A DNA stretch of 20,947 nucleotides. Origin: an uncultured Rivibacter sp. (GTDB lineage: Bacteria > Pseudomonadota > Gammaproteobacteria > Burkholderiales > Burkholderiaceae). A program made the translations under genes and the position numbers. Location of the stretch: contig CAMLNA010000073.1 of assembly GCA_946481025.1 (NCBI GenBank), positions 1-20,947 of the forward strand, written 5' to 3'. Under the pieces are notes generated by a model, which worked only from the letters and a program-made list of their open reading frames with translations, was not told where the DNA came from and searched no databases. Every line of letters begins with the position of its first letter. The stretch's first letter is position 1. Below, piece by piece: positions 1 to 6,736 of the stretch.

Positions 1-3
1 CGG

Positions 4-45
4 GGGGATGCGGGCCGGCTTGGGAGCGGCCCGGCGCTCGGCCCG
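4..45. repeat. 42-bp direct repeat, copy 1
   Basis: This 42-bp stretch, beginning GGGGATGCGGGCC, recurs without mismatch 90 bp downstream. It lies in the gap beyond the 3' end of dsbB, which is transcribed leftward. No coding role is evident. The array may continue left of the window. Confidence 0.85.
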
Positions 46-65
46 CGAGGATGTCTGCCCCTCGC

Positions 66-109
66 CCGGCGGGTACGCCGGCCGATCCCCCAAGGGGATG
101 CGGGCCGGC
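66..109. repeat. Two adjacent hairpins within the 90-bp repeat unit
   Basis: CCGGCG at 66-71 pairs with CGCCGG at 76-81 around a GGTA loop. ATCCCC at 85-90 pairs with GGGGAT at 94-99 around CAA, and GCCGGCC at 77-83 can extend that stem with GGCCGGC at 103-109 across a small internal loop. There is no T-run, so this is not a classical intrinsic terminator. It resembles REP-like intergenic hairpins and may serve as the 3' end of the leftward dsbB transcript, which is inference. Confidence 0.6.
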
Positions 110-135
110 TTGGGAGCGGCCCGGCGCTCGGCCCG
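94..135. repeat. 42-bp direct repeat, copy 2
   Basis: Exact second copy of the 42-bp repeat, offset 90 bp from the first. Identity ends sharply on the right, where the two copies are followed by different sequence. Its first six bases also form the right arm of a small hairpin with the sequence just before it. Confidence 0.85.
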
Positions 136-178
136 TGCCATCAAGGTTGACACGGGGCGTGTCATGGCGCCAGGGACC

Positions 179-667
179 TCAGGCCTTGCGGCGCAACACC
201 AGCATCACGAGCGCCACCGCGATGACCACGAAGAGCGCCAGGCTCCAGAACTCGTAAGGCACGCCGAGCAGGTCGACGGCGGCCTCGGCGCACGAGGCAC
301 GCACCTCGAACACTTCGGGCAGCAGCGCATCGAGACGGGTGCCGCTCACGATGCGGTCGGCCAGCGTGAGGTTGCACGAGGCCGACTGAGCCGCCACGAA
401 ATGCTGGTACAGCGCCGCCACCGCACCCAGGCCGGCCAGCACCGCTGCCAGGAAGCCGGTGCCGGCCACCGCGGGCCGCACCCGCAGCGCAGCGCCTACG
501 AGGCACACGATGCCGATCACCGCGAACACCAGGCGTTGCAGGATGCACCAGGGGCACGGCTTCATGCCGAAGACGTGCTGCGACACCAGCGCAGCGCCCA
601 CGGCCGCCAGGCTCAGCAGGCCCACCAGCCCCAGCGCCAGCGCAGGCCTTCCGGAGAGAGCGCTCAT
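179..667 (-). CDS. dsbB: Disulfide bond formation protein DsbB
   Basis: A 162-aa inner-membrane protein that in this family reoxidises periplasmic DsbA and passes electrons to quinone. The sequence shows the membrane-embedded C-P-W-C pair (Cys38, Cys41) followed by Gln44-Arg45, a second cysteine pair in a periplasmic loop (Cys98, Cys126), and four hydrophobic stretches at roughly 8-32, 46-62, 68-92 and 134-158. Length is normal for DsbB. The ATG at 667 is chosen because it overlaps the stop of the RidA-like gene in an ATGA arrangement, implying translational coupling in a two-gene minus-strand operon. The functional link between the two partners is not obvious. A hairpin-rich repeat follows the stop codon. 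Confidence 0.95.
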   Translation of the reverse strand: MSALSGRPALALGLVGLLSLAAVGAALVSQHVFGMKPCPWCILQRLVFAVIGIVCLVGAALRVRPAVAGTGFLAAVLAGLGAVAALYQHFVAAQSASCNLTLADRIVSGTRLDALLPEVFEVRASCAEAAVDLLGVPYEFWSLALFVVIAVALVMLVLRRKA

Positions 668-1128
668 TGCTTGAGTTCGGCGATCAGCTCGATCTCGACG
701 CAGGCACCCAGCGGGATCTGCGCCACGCCGAAGGCGCTGCGCGCATGCGCGCCCGCCTCGGCGCCGAACACCTGGGCGAAAAGCTCCGAGGCGCCGTTGG
801 TCACGAGGTGCTGCTCGGTGTAGGTGGGCGTGCTGTTCACCAGGCTCATCAGCTTGACGATGCGCGCCACGTTGTCGAGCCCGCCTGCCGCTGCGTGCAA
901 GGTGCCCAGCAGGTCGATGGCCACCGCGCGTGCCGCCTGCTTGCCGGTCTCGGTGTCGATCTCCTTGCCGAGCTGGCCGACCCAGGGCTTGCCGTCCTTC
1001 TTGGCAATGTGGCCCGACAGGAACACCAGGTTGCCGGTGCGCACGAAGGGCACGTAGGCGGCCGCGGGAATGGCGACGGGCGGCAGGGTGATGCCGAGTT
1101 CCTTGAGGGTGGCTTCGATCTTCGACAT
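664..1128 (-). CDS. RidA/YjgF family enamine/imine deaminase-like protein
   Basis: A 154-aa cytoplasmic protein with the YjgF/YER057c/UK114 fold pattern: an N-terminal SGHIAKKDGK region where shorter RidA proteins have SGQ, a central helix, and a C-terminal ARSAFGVAQIP block ending in CVEIELIAEL. Arg130 in that block aligns with the arginine that RidA needs to bind the carboxylate of 2-imino acids, so hydrolysis of reactive enamine/imine intermediates is plausible. It is somewhat longer than the approximately 130-aa classical RidA, suggesting a different Rid subgroup, so no symbol is given. GGAG lies 8 nt before the ATG. The stop overlaps the dsbB start. The 134-bp gap to comEC is a divergent promoter region in which I could not pick a convincing -35/-10 pair. 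Confidence 0.9.
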   Translation of the reverse strand: MSKIEATLKELGITLPPVAIPAAAYVPFVRTGNLVFLSGHIAKKDGKPWVGQLGKEIDTETGKQAARAVAIDLLGTLHAAAGGLDNVARIVKLMSLVNSTPTYTEQHLVTNGASELFAQVFGAEAGAHARSAFGVAQIPLGACVEIELIAELKQ

Positions 1129-1262
1129 GGCATGGACTCCGTGCGCCGCGACAGGCGCAGGACGAGGGTGGAAGAGGGAGCAGCGATCCTACACGCAGGC
1201 CCATGTCCGGCTCCGGCACACTAGCTGCTCCAACAAGAACAGAGGACAAGGCGAGGGGCGGC

Positions 1263-3725
1263 ATGCGATCAGGGCAGGGGAGGACGGCGGGGCTGGCCGC
1301 GCTGGCTTTGCTGGCCGGCACGGCGGGCCAGTTGCAGCAGCAGGCGCTGTGGCCGCAGGTCGCTTATGCCGCGCTGTGCGCGGCCGCAGCCGTGCTGGCC
1401 TGCCTGGGCTGGGGCCTGCGCTCGCGGCCGGCCGTTCTTTCGTTGCTGGGCGTCATGGCCGCGCTGCTCCTGGGTTTCGGCAGCACCGGGTGGCGCGCAG
1501 CCGAACGGCTGGGGCAGGCGCTGCCCGTACCGCTCGAAGGCCAGGACCTCCAGGTCGTGGGCGTGGTGGCCGGCCTGCCGCAGTTCCATGCCGATGGCGT
1601 GCGGTTTCGCTTCGAAGTTGAGACGGCCAGCCGTGGCGGCCAGCCCGTGGCGGTGCCTCCCCTGGTGTCGCTCGGCTGGTACGCCGGGCAGCGTGGGGGC
1701 AGCCTGCAAGGCCTGCCGCAGGCGGCCCTGTGCGCCGGCCAGCGCTGGCGCTTCACGGTGCGCCTGCGCCAGCCGCACGGCAACCTCAATCCGCACGGCT
1801 TCGACTACGAGCTGTGGCTGTTCGAGCAGGGCGTCCGCGCGACAGGCTATGTGCGCGACAACCGCGGTGCCGCAGCGCAGCGGCTCGACGAACAGGCCGG
1901 CCATCGCCTCGACCGCTGGCGCCAGCAGGTGCGCGATGCGATCGGCCGCCGGGTCGCCGACCCGCATGCGGCCGGTGTGCTGGCGGCGCTGGCCATCGGC
2001 GACCAGGGGGCCATCGAACGCGACGACTGGGAGGTGTTCCGCAACACCGGTGTCGCGCACCTCATGAGCATCAGCGGCTTGCACGTGACGATGTTCGCCT
2101 GGCTGGCCGGCGGCGTGGCCGCCTGGTGCTGGCGACGCTCCACGCGACTGACCCTGCGGCTGCCGGCCGCGACCGCCGGGCGCTGGATCGGCCTGGCGGC
2201 GGCCGTCGTGTATGCCCTGTTCTCCGGCTGGGGGGTGCCGGCGCAGCGCACGGTGTGCATGCTCGCCGTGGTCACCTTCGCAGGCAGCCTCGGGCGACGC
2301 TGGCCTTGGCCGCTGGCGTGGGGCGTGAGCGCCGTGGTGGTGACGCTGGCCGATCCGTGGGCGCTGCTGCAGCCGGGGTTCTGGCTGTCGTTCGCGGCGG
2401 TGGGGCTGCTGCTGGCCAGCAGCGGTGCCCAGGCGCCGGACGACGAAGCGCCCGCTGGGAGCGGCCCGTCTTGGCGGCGGCGATGGGCCGCCACGGCCTC
2501 GCAAGCGGCCCGTGGCGGCCTGCGCACCCAGGTCATCGCCACCGTGGGCCTGGCGCCGCTGACGCTCGTGTTCTTCCAGCAGGTGTCGCTGATCGGCTTC
2601 GTGGCCAACCTGCTGGCCATTCCGCTGGTCACGCTGGCCGTCACGCCGCTGGCCCTCGCGGGGGTGCTGCTGCCGCCGCTGTGGTCGCTGGGCGCCGCGG
2701 TGGTGCAGTGGCTGGCCGGCGTGCTGGGCTGGCTGGCGGCGTGGCCATGGGCCACCTGGACCGTGCCCGGCGCGCCGGTGTGGGCCATGGTGAGCGGGTT
2801 GGCGGCGGCGGCGCTGCTGGTGGCGCCCCTGCCGTGGCGGCTGCGTCTGTTCGCCGTGCCGCTGCTGCTGCCGCTGCTCGCGCCCCCGGTGGCGCGGCCT
2901 GCGCCAGGCAGCTTCGACCTGCTGGCCGCCGACGTGGGGCAGGGCACTGCCGTGCTCGTGCGCACGGCAGGCCACACGCTGCTGTACGACACCGGCCCGC
3001 AGTATTCGCGCGAAAGCGACGCGGGCGAGCGCGTGCTGGTGCCGCTGCTGCGGGGCCTCGGCGAGGCGCGGCTGGACCGCCTGATGCTGAGCCACCGCGA
3101 CACCGACCACGTGGGCGGCGCCGCCTCGCTGCTGCAGGTGGTGGGCGCCGAGAGCCTGTGGAGTTCGCTCGAAGACTCGCATCCGCTGCGCGCGGCAGGC
3201 GTGCCGGCGACCCGCTGCGAGGCCGGGCAGCGCTGGTCCTGGGACGGCGTCGGCTTCGAGGTGCTGCACCCGCGACCGGCCGACTACGAACGCACCAGCC
3301 TCAAGCCCAATGGCCTGAGCTGCGTGCTGCGGGTGAGCACGCCGCACGCCAGCGTGCTGCTCGCCGGCGACATCGAGCGCGAGCAGGAGGCCGCGCTGGT
3401 GGCCTTCGACCGCGAGGCCCTGCGCAGCGACCTGTTGCTGGTGCCGCACCACGGCAGCAAGACGTCGTCCACCGATGCCTTCCTCGACGCGGTGCTGCCG
3501 CACACCGCCGTCGTGCAGGCGGGCTATCGCAACCGCTTCGGCCACCCGGCGGCCGAGGTGCTGGCCCGCTACCGGGCGCGCGGCATCCGGGTGCTGAAAA
3601 CCGCTTCATGCGGTGCCTGGCAATGGTCGGGCGGGCGGCAGGGCTGCTGGCGTGATGCGGTGCGGCGCTATTGGCATCACGAGGAACAGGCGTTCGACGC
3701 ATCGGACGATGAAGGCGAGCCTTAG
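1263..3725 (+). CDS. comEC: DNA internalisation competence protein ComEC/Rec2
   Basis: An 820-aa polytopic inner-membrane protein that carries transforming single-stranded DNA across the cytoplasmic membrane. Order of parts: N-terminal hydrophobic segments (about 7-80), the DUF4131-like periplasmic region, the Competence domain containing HLMSISGLHVTM (His266 onward) and several more membrane segments to about 545, then a C-terminal metallo-beta-lactamase-like domain. That domain keeps D557-VGQG, H611-x-D613-x-D615-H616, LAGD with Asp703, and PHHGS (His729-His730), so the putative nuclease site looks intact. The ATG at 1263 is preferred over one 60 bp upstream because GAGG lies shortly before it and the hydrophobic N-terminus follows directly. 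It is full length and transcribed divergently from ridA-like. Its stop lies 9 bp from the stop of the convergent VOC gene. Confidence 0.95.
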   Translation: MRSGQGRTAGLAALALLAGTAGQLQQQALWPQVAYAALCAAAAVLACLGWGLRSRPAVLSLLGVMAALLLGFGSTGWRAAERLGQALPVPLEGQDLQVVGVVAGLPQFHADGVRFRFEVETASRGGQPVAVPPLVSLGWYAGQRGGSLQGLPQAALCAGQRWRFTVRLRQPHGNLNPHGFDYELWLFEQGVRATGYVRDNRGAAAQRLDEQAGHRLDRWRQQVRDAIGRRVADPHAAGVLAALAIGDQGAIERDDWEVFRNTGVAHLMSISGLHVTMFAWLAGGVAAWCWRRSTRLTLRLPAATAGRWIGLAAAVVYALFSGWGVPAQRTVCMLAVVTFAGSLGRRWPWPLAWGVSAVVVTLADPWALLQPGFWLSFAAVGLLLASSGAQAPDDEAPAGSGPSWRRRWAATASQAARGGLRTQVIATVGLAPLTLVFFQQVSLIGFVANLLAIPLVTLAVTPLALAGVLLPPLWSLGAAVVQWLAGVLGWLAAWPWATWTVPGAPVWAMVSGLAAAALLVAPLPWRLRLFAVPLLLPLLAPPVARPAPGSFDLLAADVGQGTAVLVRTAGHTLLYDTGPQYSRESDAGERVLVPLLRGLGEARLDRLMLSHRDTDHVGGAASLLQVVGAESLWSSLEDSHPLRAAGVPATRCEAGQRWSWDGVGFEVLHPRPADYERTSLKPNGLSCVLRVSTPHASVLLAGDIEREQEAALVAFDREALRSDLLLVPHHGSKTSSTDAFLDAVLPHTAVVQAGYRNRFGHPAAEVLARYRARGIRVLKTASCGAWQWSGGRQGCWRDAVRRYWHHEEQAFDASDDEGEP

Positions 3726-3734
3726 GGCACCGGC

Positions 3735-4103
3735 TCAGGCCGCGTTCGTCATGACCTCGATGCGGTGCCCGTCGAGGTCATGGAACATCGCGCCGAAGTA
3801 GGTCGGGCTGACGTCCGGCCGCAGGCGGGGCGTGAAGATGTCCTGTCCGCCGGCCGCCAGTGCGGCTTCGTGGGCGGCCGCGACCGCCGCGCGGGACGTG
3901 GCCCCGAAAGCCAGGTGGGTGCCGCGGGCGGTGACCGGCGCCTCGACCGGGTACAGGAAGAACGACCAGTGCGATTCGATGCCGAAGGCCGCCTCCGCGC
4001 CGGTGTCGCGCAGCAGCGCGAGGCCCAGGGGCGCGAGCGCGGCGCGGTAGAAGGCCGTTGCCTCGGCATAGCGGGTCGTCCCCAGCGAAACATGATCGAT
4101 CAC
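3735..4103 (-). CDS. VOC (glyoxalase/bleomycin resistance/dioxygenase fold) family protein
   Basis: A 122-aa single-domain protein with two beta-alpha-beta-beta-beta halves. It begins MIDHVSLG and ends with a DLDGHRIEVM block. His4, His63 (in GTHLAF) and Glu116 occupy the positions typical of metal ligands in this superfamily, so a metal-dependent activity on a small molecule is likely, but the substrate cannot be read from sequence. The start is GTG at 4103, supported by a strong GAGGAG ribosome binding site 7 nt upstream. It lies 24 bp downstream of the PLP dehydratase-like gene on the same strand, so the two probably form an operon. Known relatives include glyoxalase I-like enzymes and antibiotic-binding proteins; I see no reason to choose between them. 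Confidence 0.88.
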   Translation of the reverse strand: MIDHVSLGTTRYAEATAFYRAALAPLGLALLRDTGAEAAFGIESHWSFFLYPVEAPVTARGTHLAFGATSRAAVAAAHEAALAAGGQDIFTPRLRPDVSPTYFGAMFHDLDGHRIEVMTNAA

Positions 4104-4127
4104 GTGCTTCTCCTCGGTGTGTTTTCT

Positions 4128-5108
4128 TCAGACGAGCCAGCGTGCGGCCTGCTCGGCCGTGACGTTGCTGCCGCACAGCACGGTGGCCAGGCGTTGCGAC
4201 CGCAGCCCTTGCGGGTGCTCGAGCACCGCCGCCACGCCCACCACGCCGGCCGGCTCGACCAGCAGGCCGGCGGTGCCGAAGACCAGGCGCATGGCCCGCT
4301 CGATGGCGCCCTCGCTCACCAGCAGCACCTCGTCCACCGTGCCGTGCATGTCGGCCAGCGCTTCGGGCACCGGGCGACGCACGGCGATGCCATCGGCGAT
4401 GGTGCGCGCCGAGGGTCGGTCGATCAGCCGTCCTTCGCGCCATGACACCGCCATGGCGTCGGCACCTTCGGCGCACACGCCGATCACCCGGGTGGCCGGG
4501 GCGTGCGACTTGATCCAGCGGCCCATGCCGGTGAGCAGGGCGCCGTTGCCCAGGGGCACCAGCACCGCATCGAAGGCGTCGCCCGACCTCAGCATCTCGA
4601 GCGCGATCGTCCCGGCGCCTTCGGCAATGGCGGCTTCGCGGCCGTCTTCCACCATCACCGCGCCGCTGTCGGCACAGAAGCGGCGGGCTTCTTCCTTCGC
4701 AGTGTCGAAGTCGTCGCTGAACAGCCGCACCTCGGCGCCCATGGCCCGCATGCGCTCGACCTTCAGCGGGTTGGCGGTGGTGGCGCTGTAGACCACCAGC
4801 GGCCACTGCCGCGCGCGGCACACCCAGGCCATGGCCTGGCCCCAGTTGCCGGCGGTGGCGCACACCAGCGTCCGGCCGGCGAGTTGCCGCGCGTTTTCGT
4901 GCAGGAAGAAGTCCGCGCCGCGGCCCTTGAACGAGCGCAGCGGGTTCACCGTCTCGACCTTGAGCGAAAGCGATGCGCCCAGCGCCTGCGACAGCGGTTC
5001 GCACTCGAACTGCGGCGTGTCGCGGAACACCGGGTCGATGGTCCGCGCCGCGCGTTCGATCCGGTCCGGCGACAGCCGGTGAGGCGTTTCGATAAGCTTG
5101 CTTGCCAT
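4128..5108 (-). CDS. Threonine/serine dehydratase-like PLP-dependent enzyme
   Basis: A 326-aa fold-type II PLP enzyme. SFKGRG carries the expected Schiff-base lysine (Lys61). TAGNWGQ (Asn88) fits the substrate/PLP-binding loop, although GNHAQ is commoner in threonine dehydratases. GNGALLTG supplies a glycine-rich phosphate-binding loop, and the protein ends with a catalytic domain only, with no regulatory ACT-like region. It therefore resembles catabolic, unregulated threonine/serine ammonia-lyases that produce 2-oxoacids via enamines. The Trp in place of His in the loop leaves the exact amino acid open. The start ATG at 5108 fits the beginning of family homology. It is divergent from an Lrp/AsnC regulator across 126 bp, a common layout for amino-acid catabolic genes, and is followed by the VOC gene. 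Confidence 0.85.
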   Translation of the reverse strand: MASKLIETPHRLSPDRIERAARTIDPVFRDTPQFECEPLSQALGASLSLKVETVNPLRSFKGRGADFFLHENARQLAGRTLVCATAGNWGQAMAWVCRARQWPLVVYSATTANPLKVERMRAMGAEVRLFSDDFDTAKEEARRFCADSGAVMVEDGREAAIAEGAGTIALEMLRSGDAFDAVLVPLGNGALLTGMGRWIKSHAPATRVIGVCAEGADAMAVSWREGRLIDRPSARTIADGIAVRRPVPEALADMHGTVDEVLLVSEGAIERAMRLVFGTAGLLVEPAGVVGVAAVLEHPQGLRSQRLATVLCGSNVTAEQAARWLV

Positions 5109-5234
5109 GGCCGGCAGTGTGCGGCCCCGGCCGGTGCGCCCGGCCGCGAACACAACGCCCGGCGTGCGGCCAGGCCGCATTCCACCAGACATCATGGTCG
5201 CCGCCCCGCGAACGACCACCCGACACTCCCAGCA

Positions 5235-5699
5235 ATGCTCGACACCCTCGACCGCCGCATCCTCGACCTCTACCAGCGCGACACGCGAACACCTGCCGAA
5301 CAGATCGGCGCCCGGGTCGGGCTGTCGGCCGCGGCGGTGCAGCGGCGGCTCAAGCGCCTGCGCGAAACCGGGGTGATCGTGGCCGAGACGGCCCAGCTCG
5401 ACTGCCGGCAGCTCGGCCTCACCTTCACTGCCATCGTGCACGTGGACCTGATCGACGAGTCGGCGCTGCAGACGCTCGCCTTCCAGCGCCGCATGAAGGA
5501 GCGTCCCGAAGTGCAGCAGATCTACGGCGTGGCCGGCGCGGTGGACTACGTGCTGGTCGTGGTGGTGACCGGATTGCCGGCCTACGAGGCCTTTTGCGAA
5601 GCCTGCCTGCTGCACGACGCCAACGTGCGCAGCTTCACCACCCACGTGGTGCTCGACGCCGCCCAGCGCGGCGGCCCGCTGGCGGTTGTGGCGGGCTGA
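5235..5699 (+). CDS. Lrp/AsnC family transcriptional regulator
   Basis: A 154-aa DNA-binding protein. Residues 1-60 form the AsnC-type winged helix-turn-helix: LDTLDRRILDLYQRD, then AAVQRRLKRLRETGVI as the recognition-helix and wing region. From about 65 to 150 there is a RAM/ACT-like effector and oligomerisation domain, including QQIYGVAGAVDYVL and the terminal SFTTHVVL strand. Full length for the family. The ATG is chosen because the HTH homology starts at once; no strong ribosome binding site is visible. It is divergent from the dehydratase-like gene, so by analogy with local Lrp-type regulators it likely senses an amino acid and controls that gene and itself. The shared 126-bp region is full of GC-rich inverted repeats, but I could not define an Lrp operator. 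Confidence 0.93.
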   Translation: MLDTLDRRILDLYQRDTRTPAEQIGARVGLSAAAVQRRLKRLRETGVIVAETAQLDCRQLGLTFTAIVHVDLIDESALQTLAFQRRMKERPEVQQIYGVAGAVDYVLVVVVTGLPAYEAFCEACLLHDANVRSFTTHVVLDAAQRGGPLAVVAG

Positions 5700-5705
5700 G
5701 GCGGC

Positions 5706-6596
5706 TCAGCGTTCCTCGCCGGCCGCGCAGCCGACTTCGGCTGCGCCCGCCTGCTGGCGAAACGCCTGGGGCGAGATGCCCGACCAGCGCTTGAACTGGC
5801 GGCTGAAGTGGGCCACGCTCGAATAGCCCAGCCGCTCGCTCACCTGCCCGATGCTCTGGCCGGCGTCGAGCAGCAGCAGGCGCGCGCGCCGCAGCTTCAG
5901 CATCGAGCGGTGGTGCTGGGCCGAAACGCCGTACACCTGCCGGAACAGCGCGTTGCCGTAGCTCGGCGTGTAGCCCAGCCGGCGGATGGCCGAGGCGATG
6001 GAGGTTTCCTGGCCGAGTTCGATTTCGCGCTCGATCCATGCCGCCAGCCGCTCGGCGGTCTGCAGCGCGGCCTGCGGCAGCGCGGCGGCGGTCCGGGCCT
6101 GCTGCGCATGGCTGGCCGCCAGCACCGCCAGCAGCTTGAACAGCGACGCGCTGATCTCGAGTCGCCACGCCAGCGAGGCCACCGGCACGGCCGCGTCGCC
6201 CTGGCCCATGCGGCGCAGCACCGGCGCGATCTGCTCGAGCGTGGGATCGCCGCTGTTGAACACCCGCGTGCCGATCAGGCACAGCAGCCGCCGCAGCTCC
6301 AGGTCGTCGATGTCGAAATGCAGGCAGTAGAAGCTCGAGGCGACCGGCGTGCTCGACGAATGGGCCTCGAACGGGGTGATGAAAAGGAGGTCGCCTTCAC
6401 GTTGCCGCAGGCTGCGGCCGGTGAGCCGCGTGTGCTGCTCGCCCTGCAGCAGCAGGCCCACCTCGAAGTACGGGTGGTCGTGCCGCGGGTAGCTCCAGCC
6501 GGCCGGCACGCGCGCGGTGTGGGCGCCGGTGAGCATCAGCGCGGCGCGCAGCTCGGGCTGCATCTGCCGCATCGGCAACGGGAACTGCTCGGACAC
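5706..6596 (-). CDS. AraC family transcriptional regulator
   Basis: A 296-aa regulator with an N-terminal cupin-like sensor domain (PRHDHPYFEVGLLLQGEQH, about residues 37-55, then a GDLLFITPFEAHS strand) and a C-terminal pair of helix-turn-helix motifs over roughly the last 105 residues. The second motif includes QSIGQVSERLGYSSVAHF and ends with the family-typical FKRWSGISPQAFR. The start is GTG at 6596, since AGGAGG lies 4 nt upstream; a longer in-frame start exists 135 bp earlier but lacks such support. The gene is divergent from the GH52 beta-xylosidase across 140 bp. AraC-type proteins often control an adjacent sugar-catabolic gene, so regulation of xyloside use is a reasonable inference. 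Its stop lies only a few bases beyond that of the convergent Lrp gene. Confidence 0.92.
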   Translation of the reverse strand: MSEQFPLPMRQMQPELRAALMLTGAHTARVPAGWSYPRHDHPYFEVGLLLQGEQHTRLTGRSLRQREGDLLFITPFEAHSSSTPVASSFYCLHFDIDDLELRRLLCLIGTRVFNSGDPTLEQIAPVLRRMGQGDAAVPVASLAWRLEISASLFKLLAVLAASHAQQARTAAALPQAALQTAERLAAWIEREIELGQETSIASAIRRLGYTPSYGNALFRQVYGVSAQHHRSMLKLRRARLLLLDAGQSIGQVSERLGYSSVAHFSRQFKRWSGISPQAFRQQAGAAEVGCAAGEER

Positions 6597-6736
6597 GAGG
6601 CCTCCTGCAAGACAACCGGTTCGGGGCGAAACGGGCGCCATCATCCAGCATTTGGGCAACTGCGGCGCGCGTTGGGGCATGGCCAGCACTCGACGGCAGG
6701 CGAAGAATTTTTTCATTGCCCCACCACGCATTCACC

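Noticed and set aside
4..135. CRISPR-like repeat and spacer
   Set aside because: Only two copies are visible, the 42-bp repeat is GC-rich without typical CRISPR repeat features, the interval is internally hairpinned and no cas gene is present.
8..823. 271-codon plus-strand frame across the left-edge repeats
   Set aside because: It runs through the intergenic repeats and antisense to dsbB and the RidA-like gene; no family resemblance is seen.
1269..3545. 758-codon open frame on the minus strand
   Set aside because: Antisense shadow of comEC. Its composition is Gln/His/Arg-rich, and the sense strand has all the ComEC motifs.
3717..3736. GAGCC/GGCTC inverted repeat between comEC and the VOC gene as a bidirectional terminator
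   Set aside because: The stem is only 5 bp with a 10-nt loop and there is no T-run on either strand.
6702..6717. AT-rich patch between the AraC gene and the xylosidase gene as a promoter
   Set aside because: It stands out from the GC-rich background and may be part of a promoter, but no -35/-10 pair with proper spacing could be identified on either strand.
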